The translations under genes and the position numbers were made by a program. A stretch of DNA of 5,331 nucleotides, taken from assembly GCA_013140405.1 (NCBI GenBank), contig JABFSV010000493.1, positions 1 to 5,331 on the forward strand, read 5' to 3'. Each line of letters begins with the position of its first letter. Within the stretch, counting starts at the first letter, position 1. This document shows, in pieces, positions 1 to 5,331 of the stretch. This DNA comes from Methyloglobulus sp. GTDB taxonomy: Bacteria > Pseudomonadota > Gammaproteobacteria > Methylococcales > Methylomonadaceae. The notes beneath the pieces were generated by a model. It searched no databases and was not told the origin of the DNA. It was given only the letters and a program-made list of their open reading frames with translations.

Positions 1-979
1 GCCCGTGGGTTCGCGGGTGTTGTCCAAAGGTTCGGAATTAAACCTGAGTCCCGCCACCATCCGCAATGTCATGGCCGATTTAGAAGATCTGGGGTTAGTG
101 CATTCGCCGCACACGTCGGCGGGGCGGATTCCTACCGTCAGCGGCTACCGCATGTTTGTGGATACCTTGTTGACCTTCAAGCCATTGGAATCAAAAGACT
201 TATATCGCTTACATGAAGGCTTGTCAGCCAAGGAAGATAACGGTGATATTATCGGCACAGCCTCTAGGTTGCTGGCTGAACTGACGCAAATGGCGGGTAT
301 CGTAACGTTGCCCAAGCGGGAAACGGTTTGCTTGCGCCACATCGAGTTTTTGCCCTTATCCAACACCCGTGTACTGGTTATTTTTGTGACCAATGAGCAG
401 GAAGTCCATAACAAGATCATCCAGACCGATAAGTTGTTCTCAGCCTCTGAGTTGCAACAGGCAGCCAATTTTATCAATTCCATTTATGCGGGCCGAAGTC
501 TACTAGCGGTGCGTGAAGCTGTGTTGAAAGAGCTTAAGGAAGACCAGCAGCGTATGAACCAGGGTATGATGGATGCCATTAAAATTGCCCAGTTAGCATT
601 ACAACCCAACGATAAGAAAGAAGATTATGTACTGGCTGGTGAGACTAACTTGATGGGTTTTTCCGAATTGGCTGGCAGGGATAACCTGAAAAAGTTATTC
701 GAAGCGTTCAGCCAAAAACAATCCGTGTTGCATTTGCTGGATCATTGTATGAAAGCCGAAGGCGTACAGATTTTTATTGGCGAAGAATCCGGTTATCAGG
801 CCTTTGACCAGTGTAGCTTAGTGACCTCTTCTTATTCTATCAGCGACGAAGTGGTTGGGGTGCTGGGTGTGATCGGCCCTACACGCATGGCCTACGAAAA
901 AATCATCCCTTTTGTTGATATTACTGCAAAATTGTTAGGGGCAGCCTTGAATCCTAAAACTGCGTCCCCATCTTCCTAG
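1..979 (+). CDS. hrcA: Heat-inducible transcription repressor HrcA, 5'-truncated by window edge
   Basis: HrcA represses heat-shock operons by binding the CIRCE operator as a dimer; in known systems its folding depends on GroEL. The frame is open from the first base: base 1 ends a codon, followed by Pro-Val-Gly-Ser-Arg. The GTG at 5 is therefore the internal Val of the conserved PVGSR motif, not a start. About 325 residues are visible. The family usually has about 340-350, so only some 20-30 N-terminal residues, the first part of the winged helix-turn-helix, are missing. The recognition region (SPATIRNVMADLEDLG) and the following SPHTSAGRIPT motif are intact. The middle and C-terminal parts have the expected GAF-like layout, ending with IGPTRMAYEKIIPFVD near the C-terminus. 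The last dozen codons overlap a sigma-32-type promoter for grpE. Identification is firm; the true start lies outside the window. Confidence 0.97.
   Translation, partial: PVGSRVLSKGSELNLSPATIRNVMADLEDLGLVHSPHTSAGRIPTVSGYRMFVDTLLTFKPLESKDLYRLHEGLSAKEDNGDIIGTASRLLAELTQMAGIVTLPKRETVCLRHIEFLPLSNTRVLVIFVTNEQEVHNKIIQTDKLFSASELQQAANFINSIYAGRSLLAVREAVLKELKEDQQRMNQGMMDAIKIAQLALQPNDKKEDYVLAGETNLMGFSELAGRDNLKKLFEAFSQKQSVLHLLDHCMKAEGVQIFIGEESGYQAFDQCSLVTSSYSISDEVVGVLGVIGPTRMAYEKIIPFVDITAKLLGAALNPKTASPSS
946..973 (+). promoter_or_regulatory. Sigma-32 (RpoH) promoter for grpE, inside the hrcA 3' end
   Basis: The -35 element CTTGAAT (946-952) and -10 element CCCCATCT (966-973) are separated by 13 nt. The heat-shock sigma consensus is CTTGAAA, about 11-16 nt, CCCCATNT, so only the last -35 base differs. 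Transcription should start near 979-981, at the hrcA stop codon, giving grpE a leader of about 45 nt. The promoter lies entirely within the last codons of hrcA, encoding the variable tail of that protein. The match is read directly; activity is inferred. Confidence 0.85.
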
Positions 980-1025
980 GAATAATAACTTTTCGTTAAT
1001 TTTCTTATACAACGGACACTGACGC

Positions 1026-1667
1026 ATGAATAAAAAGCAGGAAAAAACAGAAACTCAAGTTGAAGCACAGCTTGAAACAAAAGAAACTGAGGAAATCCTA
1101 GAAGAGCAAGCAGAAGAGCTTTCCTTGAATGAACCCCCATCCCAAGAAACGCTCATAACAGAATTACAGCAAGAACTGGCAGCAGCCGAGCAAAAAGCCC
1201 AGGACAACTGGGATAAGGCCGTCAGGACGATGGCGGAAATGGAAAACCTGAGAAAACGTACTCAAAAAGATCTGGAAGATGCCCACAAATACGCGCTAAA
1301 TAGTTTTGCCAAAGAATTATTGTCGGTATTGGATAGCCTAGAACTGGGCTTACAAGCAGCAACCGGCGAAAGCGAAGAGGTCAAAAAATTCCGTGAAGGT
1401 AGTGAATTGACCATCAAGCAATTTGAAGCCGTATTTGCGAAATTCAACGTCATGACGGTGAATCCAGTCGGTGAACCTTTCAATGCCGAGCAGCATCAAG
1501 CCGTGTTAATGCAAGAAGTGGAAGGTGCAACACCGAATACAGTCGTCAACGTATTTCAGAAAGGCTACACGCTGAATGGTCGGTTATTACGTCCAGCGAT
1601 GGTAGTGGTTGCAAAAGCACCAGAAAAACCTGCAATAAAATTGCCAGAAGATAACGAACAGGCTTGA
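1026..1667 (+). CDS. grpE: Nucleotide exchange factor GrpE (Hsp70 cofactor)
   Basis: GrpE is a homodimeric cytosolic cofactor that opens the DnaK nucleotide-binding domain to release ADP, and in E. coli its long helices act as a thermosensor. The protein has 213 residues, a little longer than the usual 190-200 because of a very acidic, Glu/Gln-rich N-terminal tail (about residues 1-40). A long helical coiled-coil region follows (about 40-105), containing MAEMENLRKRTQKD. The C-terminal beta domain (about 145-197) holds the family signature NPVGEPFNAEQHQAV and the closing GYTLNGRLLRPAMVVVAK. The ATG at 1026 is preceded only by a weak Shine-Dalgarno-like GGA at 1014-1016, and there is no better start. 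It lies 46 nt after hrcA and 71 nt before dnaK, behind its own sigma-32-type promoter. Confident call. Confidence 0.98.
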   Translation: MNKKQEKTETQVEAQLETKETEEILEEQAEELSLNEPPSQETLITELQQELAAAEQKAQDNWDKAVRTMAEMENLRKRTQKDLEDAHKYALNSFAKELLSVLDSLELGLQAATGESEEVKKFREGSELTIKQFEAVFAKFNVMTVNPVGEPFNAEQHQAVLMQEVEGATPNTVVNVFQKGYTLNGRLLRPAMVVVAKAPEKPAIKLPEDNEQA

Positions 1668-1690
1668 ATAAGCTAAAAAAGCCCTCATAT
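1663..1690 (+). promoter_or_regulatory. Sigma-32 (RpoH) promoter for dnaK, overlapping the grpE stop
   Basis: The -35 element CTTGAAT (1663-1669) includes the grpE stop codon (1665-1667). After exactly 13 nt comes CCTCATAT (1683-1690), which matches CCCCATNT except for one C-to-T change. The -35 heptamer and spacer length are identical to those of the promoter before grpE. The predicted start near 1696-1698 gives a leader of about 42 nt before dnaK. It would let DnaK be made in excess over GrpE. Motifs are read directly; function is inferred. Confidence 0.75.
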
Positions 1691-1728
1691 CGACCTTAAC
1701 ATTTACTTTACTTAACAAATTCAAGTCT

Positions 1729-1732
1729 GGAG
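1729..1732 (+). promoter_or_regulatory. Ribosome binding site of dnaK
   Basis: GGAG lies 6 nt upstream of the ATG at 1739. It is the best Shine-Dalgarno match among the three chaperone genes and fixes the dnaK start. It fits the high expression expected for DnaK compared with grpE, whose site is weak. Confidence 0.8.
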
Positions 1733-1738
1733 CATTCA

Positions 1739-3661
1739 ATGGCTAAAATTATTGGCATAGATTTAGGTACTACAAATTCCTGCGTCGCCGTGTTGGAAAA
1801 TGGCGTGGCAAAGGTTATCGAAAACAGCGAAGGTGCGCGTACCACGCCTTCAATTATCGCTTTTAGCAGTGATGATGAAGTGTTGGTTGGGCAATCTGCT
1901 AAACGACAATCCGTCACTAACCCAAAAAATACCTTATTTGCAATCAAACGATTGATCGGTCGCCGTTTTAAAGATGATGTCGTGCAAAAAGACATCAAAA
2001 TGGTGCCATACAATATCGTTGAAGCTGGCAACGGAGATGCTTGGGTTGAAGTCAACGGCAAAAAAATGGCGGCACCTGAAATTTCTGCCAGGATTTTGAT
2101 GAAATTAAAGAAAGATGCCGAAGCCTATTTAGGCGAAGAAGTTACCGAGGCGGTGATTACCGTCCCTGCTTACTTCAATGATTCCCAACGCCAAGCCACC
2201 AAAGATGCTGGACGTATTGCCGGCTTGGAAGTCAAACGAATTATCAACGAACCGACTGCTTCTGCTTTGGCGTTCGGCATGGATAAGCCCAAAGGCGACA
2301 CCAAAATTGCGGTTTACGACTTGGGTGGTGGAACATTCGATATTTCCATCATCGAAATCGCTGAAATTGATGGTGAACACCAATTTGAAGTGCTGTCCAC
2401 CAACGGCGATACCTTCCTGGGCGGGGAAGATTTCGACTCGCGTGTTATCGAATACCTTGCCAGCGAATTCAAGAAAGATAGTGGCGTTGACTTGCACAAC
2501 GACCCTCTGGCGTTGCAACGCTTGAAAGAAGCGGCGGAAAAAGCCAAAATTGAGTTGTCGTCCAGTCAGCAAACGGATGTCAACCTGCCTTATATCACCG
2601 CTGATGCGTCAGGTCCGAAGCACCTTAATGTCAAATTGACCCGTGCAAAATTGGAATCGTTGGTTGAAGAGTTGATTCTCCGCACCAAAGGCCCTTGCGA
2701 GATGGCGATCAAAGATTCCGGCCTGTCCATTTCGGATATTAACGACGTGATTTTGGTCGGCGGTCAAACCCGTATGCCGAAAGTACAGGAAATGGTCAAA
2801 AACATTTTCGGCAAAGAGCCACGCAAGGATGTCAATCCCGACGAAGCTGTAGCCTTAGGTGCTGCCATTCAAGCGGGCGTGTTGGCAGGTGATGTGAAAG
2901 ACGTGTTGTTGCTGGACGTTATTCCCTTGTCGCTCGGTATTGAGACGATGGGTGGCGTGATGACCAAGCTGATCGAGAAAAACACCACGATTCCGACCAA
3001 CGCGTCGCAGGTGTTTTCTACCGCAGACAACAACCAAACGGCAGTGACCATCCACGTTTTACAAGGTGAGCGCGAAATTGCCTCAGCGAATAAATCGTTG
3101 GGACGTTTTGACTTGGCTGACATACCCCCTGCGCCTAGGGGAATACCACAAATTGAGGTATCCTTTGACATTGACGCGAACGGTATCTTGAACGTATCGG
3201 CAAAAGATAAGGCAACAGGCAAAAAGCAATCCATTATCATCAAAGCTTCCAGCGGTTTGTCGGATGATGAAGTCCAACGCATGATTAAGGATGCGGAATT
3301 ACATGCCGATGAAGACCGTAAGTTAAAAGACCTGATTTCTGCGCGTAATCAAGCAGATGGCATGATCCATGCGACTGAAAAATCCTTGAAAGACCTGGGC
3401 GACCAAGTTGCAGCCGATGAGAAATCAGCGATTGAATCGGCAATTGAAGCCTTGAAAGAAGCCGTCAAAGGTGATGATAAAGATGCTATTGAAGCGAAGA
3501 CTAATAGCTTGGCTGAGGTTTCCGGCAAATTGGCAGAACGGGTTTACGCCCAAAAATCGGCTGGTGAAGGTGATGATTCTGGTAGTTCATCTTCAAAGAA
3601 AGCAGATGATGGCGTAGTCGATGCCGAGTTTGAGGAAGTCAAAGAAGACGATAAAAAATGA
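1739..3661 (+). CDS. dnaK: Molecular chaperone DnaK (Hsp70)
   Basis: DnaK is the cytosolic ATP-dependent Hsp70 chaperone that binds exposed hydrophobic peptides and, in sigma-32 systems, also restrains the heat-shock response. At 640 residues it is full length, and key positions keep E. coli numbering. The nucleotide-binding domain (about 1-388) has the phosphate loop [10 protein letters not shown] (6-15), Lys70, Glu171 in the INEPTASA motif, DLGGGTFD (194-201) with Thr199, and [11 protein letters not shown] (337-347). The interdomain linker VLLLD is at 389-393. The substrate-binding beta domain follows, with the arch and pocket residues Met404, Ala429 and Val436. A helical lid then leads to a disordered tail ending in an acidic [11 protein letters not shown]. 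Ile395 replaces the Thr found in E. coli just after the linker, and codons 461-474 form a cluster of uncommon codons. A good Shine-Dalgarno and a sigma-32-type promoter lie upstream. Confidence 0.99.
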   Translation: MAKIIGIDLGTTNSCVAVLENGVAKVIENSEGARTTPSIIAFSSDDEVLVGQSAKRQSVTNPKNTLFAIKRLIGRRFKDDVVQKDIKMVPYNIVEAGNGDAWVEVNGKKMAAPEISARILMKLKKDAEAYLGEEVTEAVITVPAYFNDSQRQATKDAGRIAGLEVKRIINEPTASALAFGMDKPKGDTKIAVYDLGGGTFDISIIEIAEIDGEHQFEVLSTNGDTFLGGEDFDSRVIEYLASEFKKDSGVDLHNDPLALQRLKEAAEKAKIELSSSQQTDVNLPYITADASGPKHLNVKLTRAKLESLVEELILRTKGPCEMAIKDSGLSISDINDVILVGGQTRMPKVQEMVKNIFGKEPRKDVNPDEAVALGAAIQAGVLAGDVKDVLLLDVIPLSLGIETMGGVMTKLIEKNTTIPTNASQVFSTADNNQTAVTIHVLQGEREIASANKSLGRFDLADIPPAPRGIPQIEVSFDIDANGILNVSAKDKATGKKQSIIIKASSGLSDDEVQRMIKDAELHADEDRKLKDLISARNQADGMIHATEKSLKDLGDQVAADEKSAIESAIEALKEAVKGDDKDAIEAKTNSLAEVSGKLAERVYAQKSAGEGDDSGSSSSKKADDGVVDAEFEEVKEDDKK

Positions 3662-3675
3662 TGTAATCGAAAAAT

Positions 3676-3703
3676 GTAGGGGCAAATAATTATTTGCCCC
3701 TAC
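3676..3703. repeat. Perfect 28-bp palindrome, probable dispersed intergenic repeat or hairpin
   Basis: The left arm GTAGGGGCAAATAA (3676-3689) is followed at once by its exact reverse complement (3690-3703). As RNA it would form a stem of about 12 bp with a 4-nt AU loop, starting 14 nt after the dnaK stop. No T-run follows (the next bases are TACTACA), so it is not a standard intrinsic terminator. A palindrome with GTAGGGGC ends resembles short interspersed repeats (REP- or MITE-like) seen in many bacterial genomes; that family assignment is inference. In place it could protect the dnaK mRNA 3' end or reduce read-through into dnaJ. Confidence 0.8.
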
Positions 3704-3719
3704 TACTACAATAACGCAA

Positions 3720-3749
3720 GGGTGGTGCTTGTGACGATAAATACCACCT
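3720..3749 (+). other. Weak imperfect inverted repeat in the dnaK-dnaJ gap
   Basis: GGTGGT at 3721-3726 can pair with ACCACC at 3743-3748; flanking G-U pairs may extend the stem, and the loop is about 16 nt. T-rich DNA follows (TCATTTTAATTT), so a weak terminator or attenuator for dnaK transcripts is possible. The long loop and interrupted T-run make this uncertain. It overlaps the candidate dnaJ promoter, so pairing may be coincidental. Confidence 0.3.
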
Positions 3750-3754
3750 CATTT
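3728..3754 (+). promoter_or_regulatory. Candidate sigma-32-type promoter for dnaJ
   Basis: CTTGTGA (3728-3734, 5 of 7 to CTTGAAA) is followed after 12 nt by CCTCATTT (3747-3754, one mismatch to CCCCATNT). The -10 has the same CCTCAT core as the proposed dnaK promoter. A start near 3760-3762 would leave a leader of about 40 nt containing the hairpin at 3773-3792. The same stretch can also be read as a sigma-70 promoter, with TTGTGA (3729-3734), 18 nt, and TTTAAT (3753-3758). The element is weaker than the other two, but the 140-nt gap with a palindrome makes a separate dnaJ promoter plausible. Confidence 0.5.
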
Positions 3755-3772
3755 TAATTTAGAACTCCACAG

Positions 3773-3792
3773 AACCGCCCACGTTGGCGGTT
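3773..3792 (+). promoter_or_regulatory. Hairpin immediately upstream of the dnaJ start
   Basis: AACCGCC (3773-3779) and GGCGGTT (3786-3792) are perfect complements around a 6-nt loop, ending 9 nt before the dnaJ ATG at 3802. The only Shine-Dalgarno-like purine run near dnaJ, GGCGG (3786-3790), is inside the right arm and would be hidden when the stem forms. That suggests either translational control of dnaJ, possibly temperature dependent, or a terminator-like stem followed by TTATTT. The stem is read directly; both roles are inference. Confidence 0.55.
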
Positions 3793-3801
3793 ATTTACGT
3801 T

Positions 3802-4938
3802 ATGGCAAAAGAAGATTATTACAAACTACTAGGTGTTGAACGCAACGCCAGCGATGCGGAGATCAAAAAAAGCTACCGCAGCATGGCGATGAAGTTTCAT
3901 CCTGATAGGAACAAAGACAATCCTGAGGCAGCGGAGGTCAAGTTCAAGCAAATAAAAGAAGCGTACGAGGTGCTTTCGGATGCCCAAAAGCGTTCCGCTT
4001 ACGATCAATTCGGCCATGCTGGTGTTGATGGCTCGATGGGTGGCGGCGGACGAGGTGGGTTTACCGCAGAAAGTTTCAGCGACATGTTCGGGGATGTCTT
4101 TGGCGATGTTTTTGGCGGCGGTGGACGGCAACGTGGTGGCCCGCAACGGGGTTCTGACATCCGCTATAACCTGGAACTGACCCTTGAAGAGGCCGTCGGC
4201 GGAACGGAATCCAAACTTCGCGTACCCGTCCTGGTAGCCTGTAAAGAGTGCGATAGCACAGGCGCTAAAAAAGGCTCCAGCCCCGTCATTTGCTCCACCT
4301 GCCATGGGCATGGTCAAGTGCGGATGCAGCAAGGCTTTTTTTCCGTGCAGCAAACCTGTCCGACTTGTCGTGGCTCTGGCAAACAGATCAAAGACCCCTG
4401 CGGCGTATGTCGTGGCGAAGGCCGTGTACAAGAAACTAAAACCTTGTCGGCAAAAATCCCAGCGGGAGTTGATACCGGAGACCGTATTCGCTTGTCAGGT
4501 GAAGGCGAAGCAGGTGAAAGAGGCGCTCAAGCAGGTGATTTATATGTGCAGATTCATGTCAAAGACCATGCGATTTTCACGCGTGATGGCGCCAATTTAT
4601 ACTGTGAAGTACCCATCAGCTTTGCCACCGCTAGTTTAGGGGATGAAATTTCAGTCCCGACCCTTAATGGCAGGGTGATGCTAAAAATTCCCGCTGAAAC
4701 GCAAACGGGTAAATTGTTCAGATTACGCGGCAAGGGCGTTAAGCCTGTGCGCGGCGGCGCGGTTGGCGATTTGATCTGCAAAGTCAATATTGAAACCCCC
4801 GTTCATTTGACCAAGGAACAAAAATCCTTGATTGAACAACTCAACGCCTCTTTAACAGGCGGCGGCAAACAACACAGTCCACAGGAACATTCCTGGACGG
4901 ACGGCGTAAAAAGTTTTTTCGATAAATTGACAGGATAA
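3802..4938 (+). CDS. dnaJ: Chaperone protein DnaJ (Hsp40, class A)
   Basis: DnaJ binds unfolded proteins and stimulates DnaK ATPase. The product is 378 residues, the normal class A length. The J domain (about 1-70) begins with [10 protein letters not shown] and carries the essential HPD at 33-35. A Gly/Phe-rich region (about 71-118) contains the [11 protein letters not shown] repeat. The zinc-binding domain has four CxxC pairs: C147/C150, C164/C167, C186/C189 and C200/C203. The first repeat reads CKECDSTG, with Ser in place of the usual first Gly. The C-terminal substrate-binding domains (about 210-345) end in a short dimerisation tail. The ATG at 3802 is chosen because MAKEDYYK is the conserved N-terminus; the frame stays open up to a TTG at 3784 inside the hairpin, which is unlikely to be used. 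No clear free Shine-Dalgarno is present. dapB follows after 3 nt. Confidence 0.98.
   Translation: MAKEDYYKLLGVERNASDAEIKKSYRSMAMKFHPDRNKDNPEAAEVKFKQIKEAYEVLSDAQKRSAYDQFGHAGVDGSMGGGGRGGFTAESFSDMFGDVFGDVFGGGGRQRGGPQRGSDIRYNLELTLEEAVGGTESKLRVPVLVACKECDSTGAKKGSSPVICSTCHGHGQVRMQQGFFSVQQTCPTCRGSGKQIKDPCGVCRGEGRVQETKTLSAKIPAGVDTGDRIRLSGEGEAGERGAQAGDLYVQIHVKDHAIFTRDGANLYCEVPISFATASLGDEISVPTLNGRVMLKIPAETQTGKLFRLRGKGVKPVRGGAVGDLICKVNIETPVHLTKEQKSLIEQLNASLTGGGKQHSPQEHSWTDGVKSFFDKLTG
4932..4935 (+). promoter_or_regulatory. Ribosome binding site of dapB within the dnaJ 3' end
   Basis: AGGA sits in the last dnaJ codons directly before the TAA stop, 6 nt from the ATG at 4942 and 9 nt from the second ATG at 4945. 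The overlap with the dnaJ end suggests translational coupling of dapB to dnaJ. Confidence 0.65.
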
Positions 4939-4941
4939 ACC

Positions 4942-5331
4942 ATGATGCGAGTTGCCATAGTTGGTGCGTCTGGGCGTATGGGCTTGACCTTAATTCAAGC
5001 CGTTACCCAATCGCCAGCCCTCACTTTAACTGTTGCGATTGACCGCGCAGACAGCCCTGTGATGGGCAAAGATGCCGGAGACATAGCAGGAGTGGGCACT
5101 GCCGGAGTCAAGGTTACTGATAACCTGGCAGCAGCCAGCGATCAATTTGATGTGTTGATCGACTTCACCCGCCCGGACGTTTCCATGGACTACCTGGAAC
5201 ATTGCCGACAAGCCGGAAAGAAAATGGTGATCGGCACGACCGGCTTTAGCGATGCCCAAAAAGCCAGAATAGCCGAAGCGGCGAAAGCAACAGCCATCAT
5301 GATGGCACCCAATATGAGTGTCGGCGTAAAC
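4942..5331 (+). CDS. dapB: 4-hydroxy-tetrahydrodipicolinate reductase DapB, 3'-truncated by window edge
   Basis: DapB uses NAD(P)H to reduce 4-hydroxy-tetrahydrodipicolinate in the diaminopimelate route to lysine and peptidoglycan, in the cytosol. The frame is open from the ATG at 4942 to the last base, giving 130 of about 265-275 residues: the Rossmann cofactor domain and the start of the catalytic domain. Visible motifs are the dinucleotide loop VGASGRMG (7-14), DFTRP (74-78), the conserved VIGTTGF (96-102) and APNMSVGVN (122-130). The start is MetMetArgValAla, so ATG 4945 is an equally possible start; 4942 has the better Shine-Dalgarno spacing. It begins 3 nt after dnaJ, the dnaJ-dapB order common in Gammaproteobacteria, and probably shares its transcript. 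No defect is seen in the visible part. Confidence 0.96.
   Translation, partial: MMRVAIVGASGRMGLTLIQAVTQSPALTLTVAIDRADSPVMGKDAGDIAGVGTAGVKVTDNLAAASDQFDVLIDFTRPDVSMDYLEHCRQAGKKMVIGTTGFSDAQKARIAEAAKATAIMMAPNMSVGVN

Noticed and set aside
5..7. GTG as the hrcA start codon
   Set aside because: This codon is the Val of the internal PVGSR motif, the frame is open to the window edge, and the winged-helix N-terminus would be missing.
593..601. TTAGCATTA resembling the left half of a CIRCE operator
   Set aside because: It is inside hrcA, matches only the first bases of the half-site, and has no GAGTGCTAA partner 9 nt downstream.
1006..1011. TATACA as a sigma-70 -10 box before grpE
   Set aside because: No TTGACA-like hexamer lies 16-18 nt upstream (the bases there are AT-rich and unrelated), so it is not supported as a promoter.
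2129..2572. 147-codon open frame on the - strand opposite dnaK, and a + strand frame at 2178-2525
   Set aside because: Both overlap the strongly conserved ATPase domain of DnaK and have no family motif or ribosome site. They arise from dnaK codon bias.
3784..3801. Upstream TTG start for dnaJ adding six residues
   Set aside because: It begins inside the hairpin loop and precedes the conserved MAKEDYYK N-terminus, which fits the ATG at 3802.
4082..4117. Short tandem repetition in the DNA encoding [11 protein letters not shown] of DnaJ
   Set aside because: This repeat is a normal feature of the Gly/Phe-rich region in DnaJ proteins, including E. coli, and not a locus-specific expansion.
3829..4431. 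200-codon open frame on the - strand opposite dnaJ
   Set aside because: It lies wholly within dnaJ, whose domains and cysteine pairs are intact, and its translation shows no recognisable motif. It is a shadow of the coding strand.

Overview
The window is a classic bacterial heat-shock chaperone cluster, all on the + strand: hrcA (5' end cut off by the window edge), grpE, dnaK, dnaJ, and the first 130 codons of dapB, which runs off the right edge. Every gene is recognisable from conserved family motifs. There is no sign of a mobile element with coding capacity, CRISPR array, tRNA or rRNA, and I see no undescribed multi-gene system. The interest lies in the regulatory DNA between the genes.

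Organism: the order grpE-dnaK-dnaJ-dapB is typical of Gammaproteobacteria, and DnaK and DnaJ align almost residue for residue with the E. coli proteins. An upstream hrcA is absent from enteric bacteria but present in several other gammaproteobacterial lineages. A Thiotrichales-like or other non-enteric gammaproteobacterium is a reasonable guess, but the species cannot be fixed from this sequence alone.

Layout: hrcA ends at 979, with a 46-nt gap to grpE (1026-1667). A 71-nt gap leads to dnaK (1739-3661), a longer 140-nt gap to dnaJ (3802-4938), and only 3 nt to dapB (from 4942). Each of the first three gaps carries a sequence resembling the heat-shock sigma factor (sigma-32, RpoH) promoter consensus. 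The one before grpE is nearly perfect (CTTGAAT, 13 nt, CCCCATCT), the one before dnaK is strong (CTTGAAT, 13 nt, CCTCATAT), and the one before dnaJ is weaker (CTTGTGA, 12 nt, CCTCATTT). The dnaK-dnaJ gap also holds a perfect 28-bp palindrome that looks like a dispersed intergenic repeat, a weak stem, and a stable 7-bp hairpin just upstream of the dnaJ start codon.

How the genes work together: DnaK (Hsp70) is the ATP-driven chaperone, DnaJ (Hsp40) delivers substrates and stimulates ATP hydrolysis, and GrpE exchanges ADP for ATP. HrcA is a repressor that normally acts at CIRCE operators. No CIRCE is visible in this window, so HrcA probably acts elsewhere (upstream of hrcA, or on groESL), while grpE, dnaK and perhaps dnaJ appear to be driven by sigma-32. 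DapB is a lysine and cell-wall biosynthesis enzyme placed directly behind dnaJ and probably partly co-transcribed with it.
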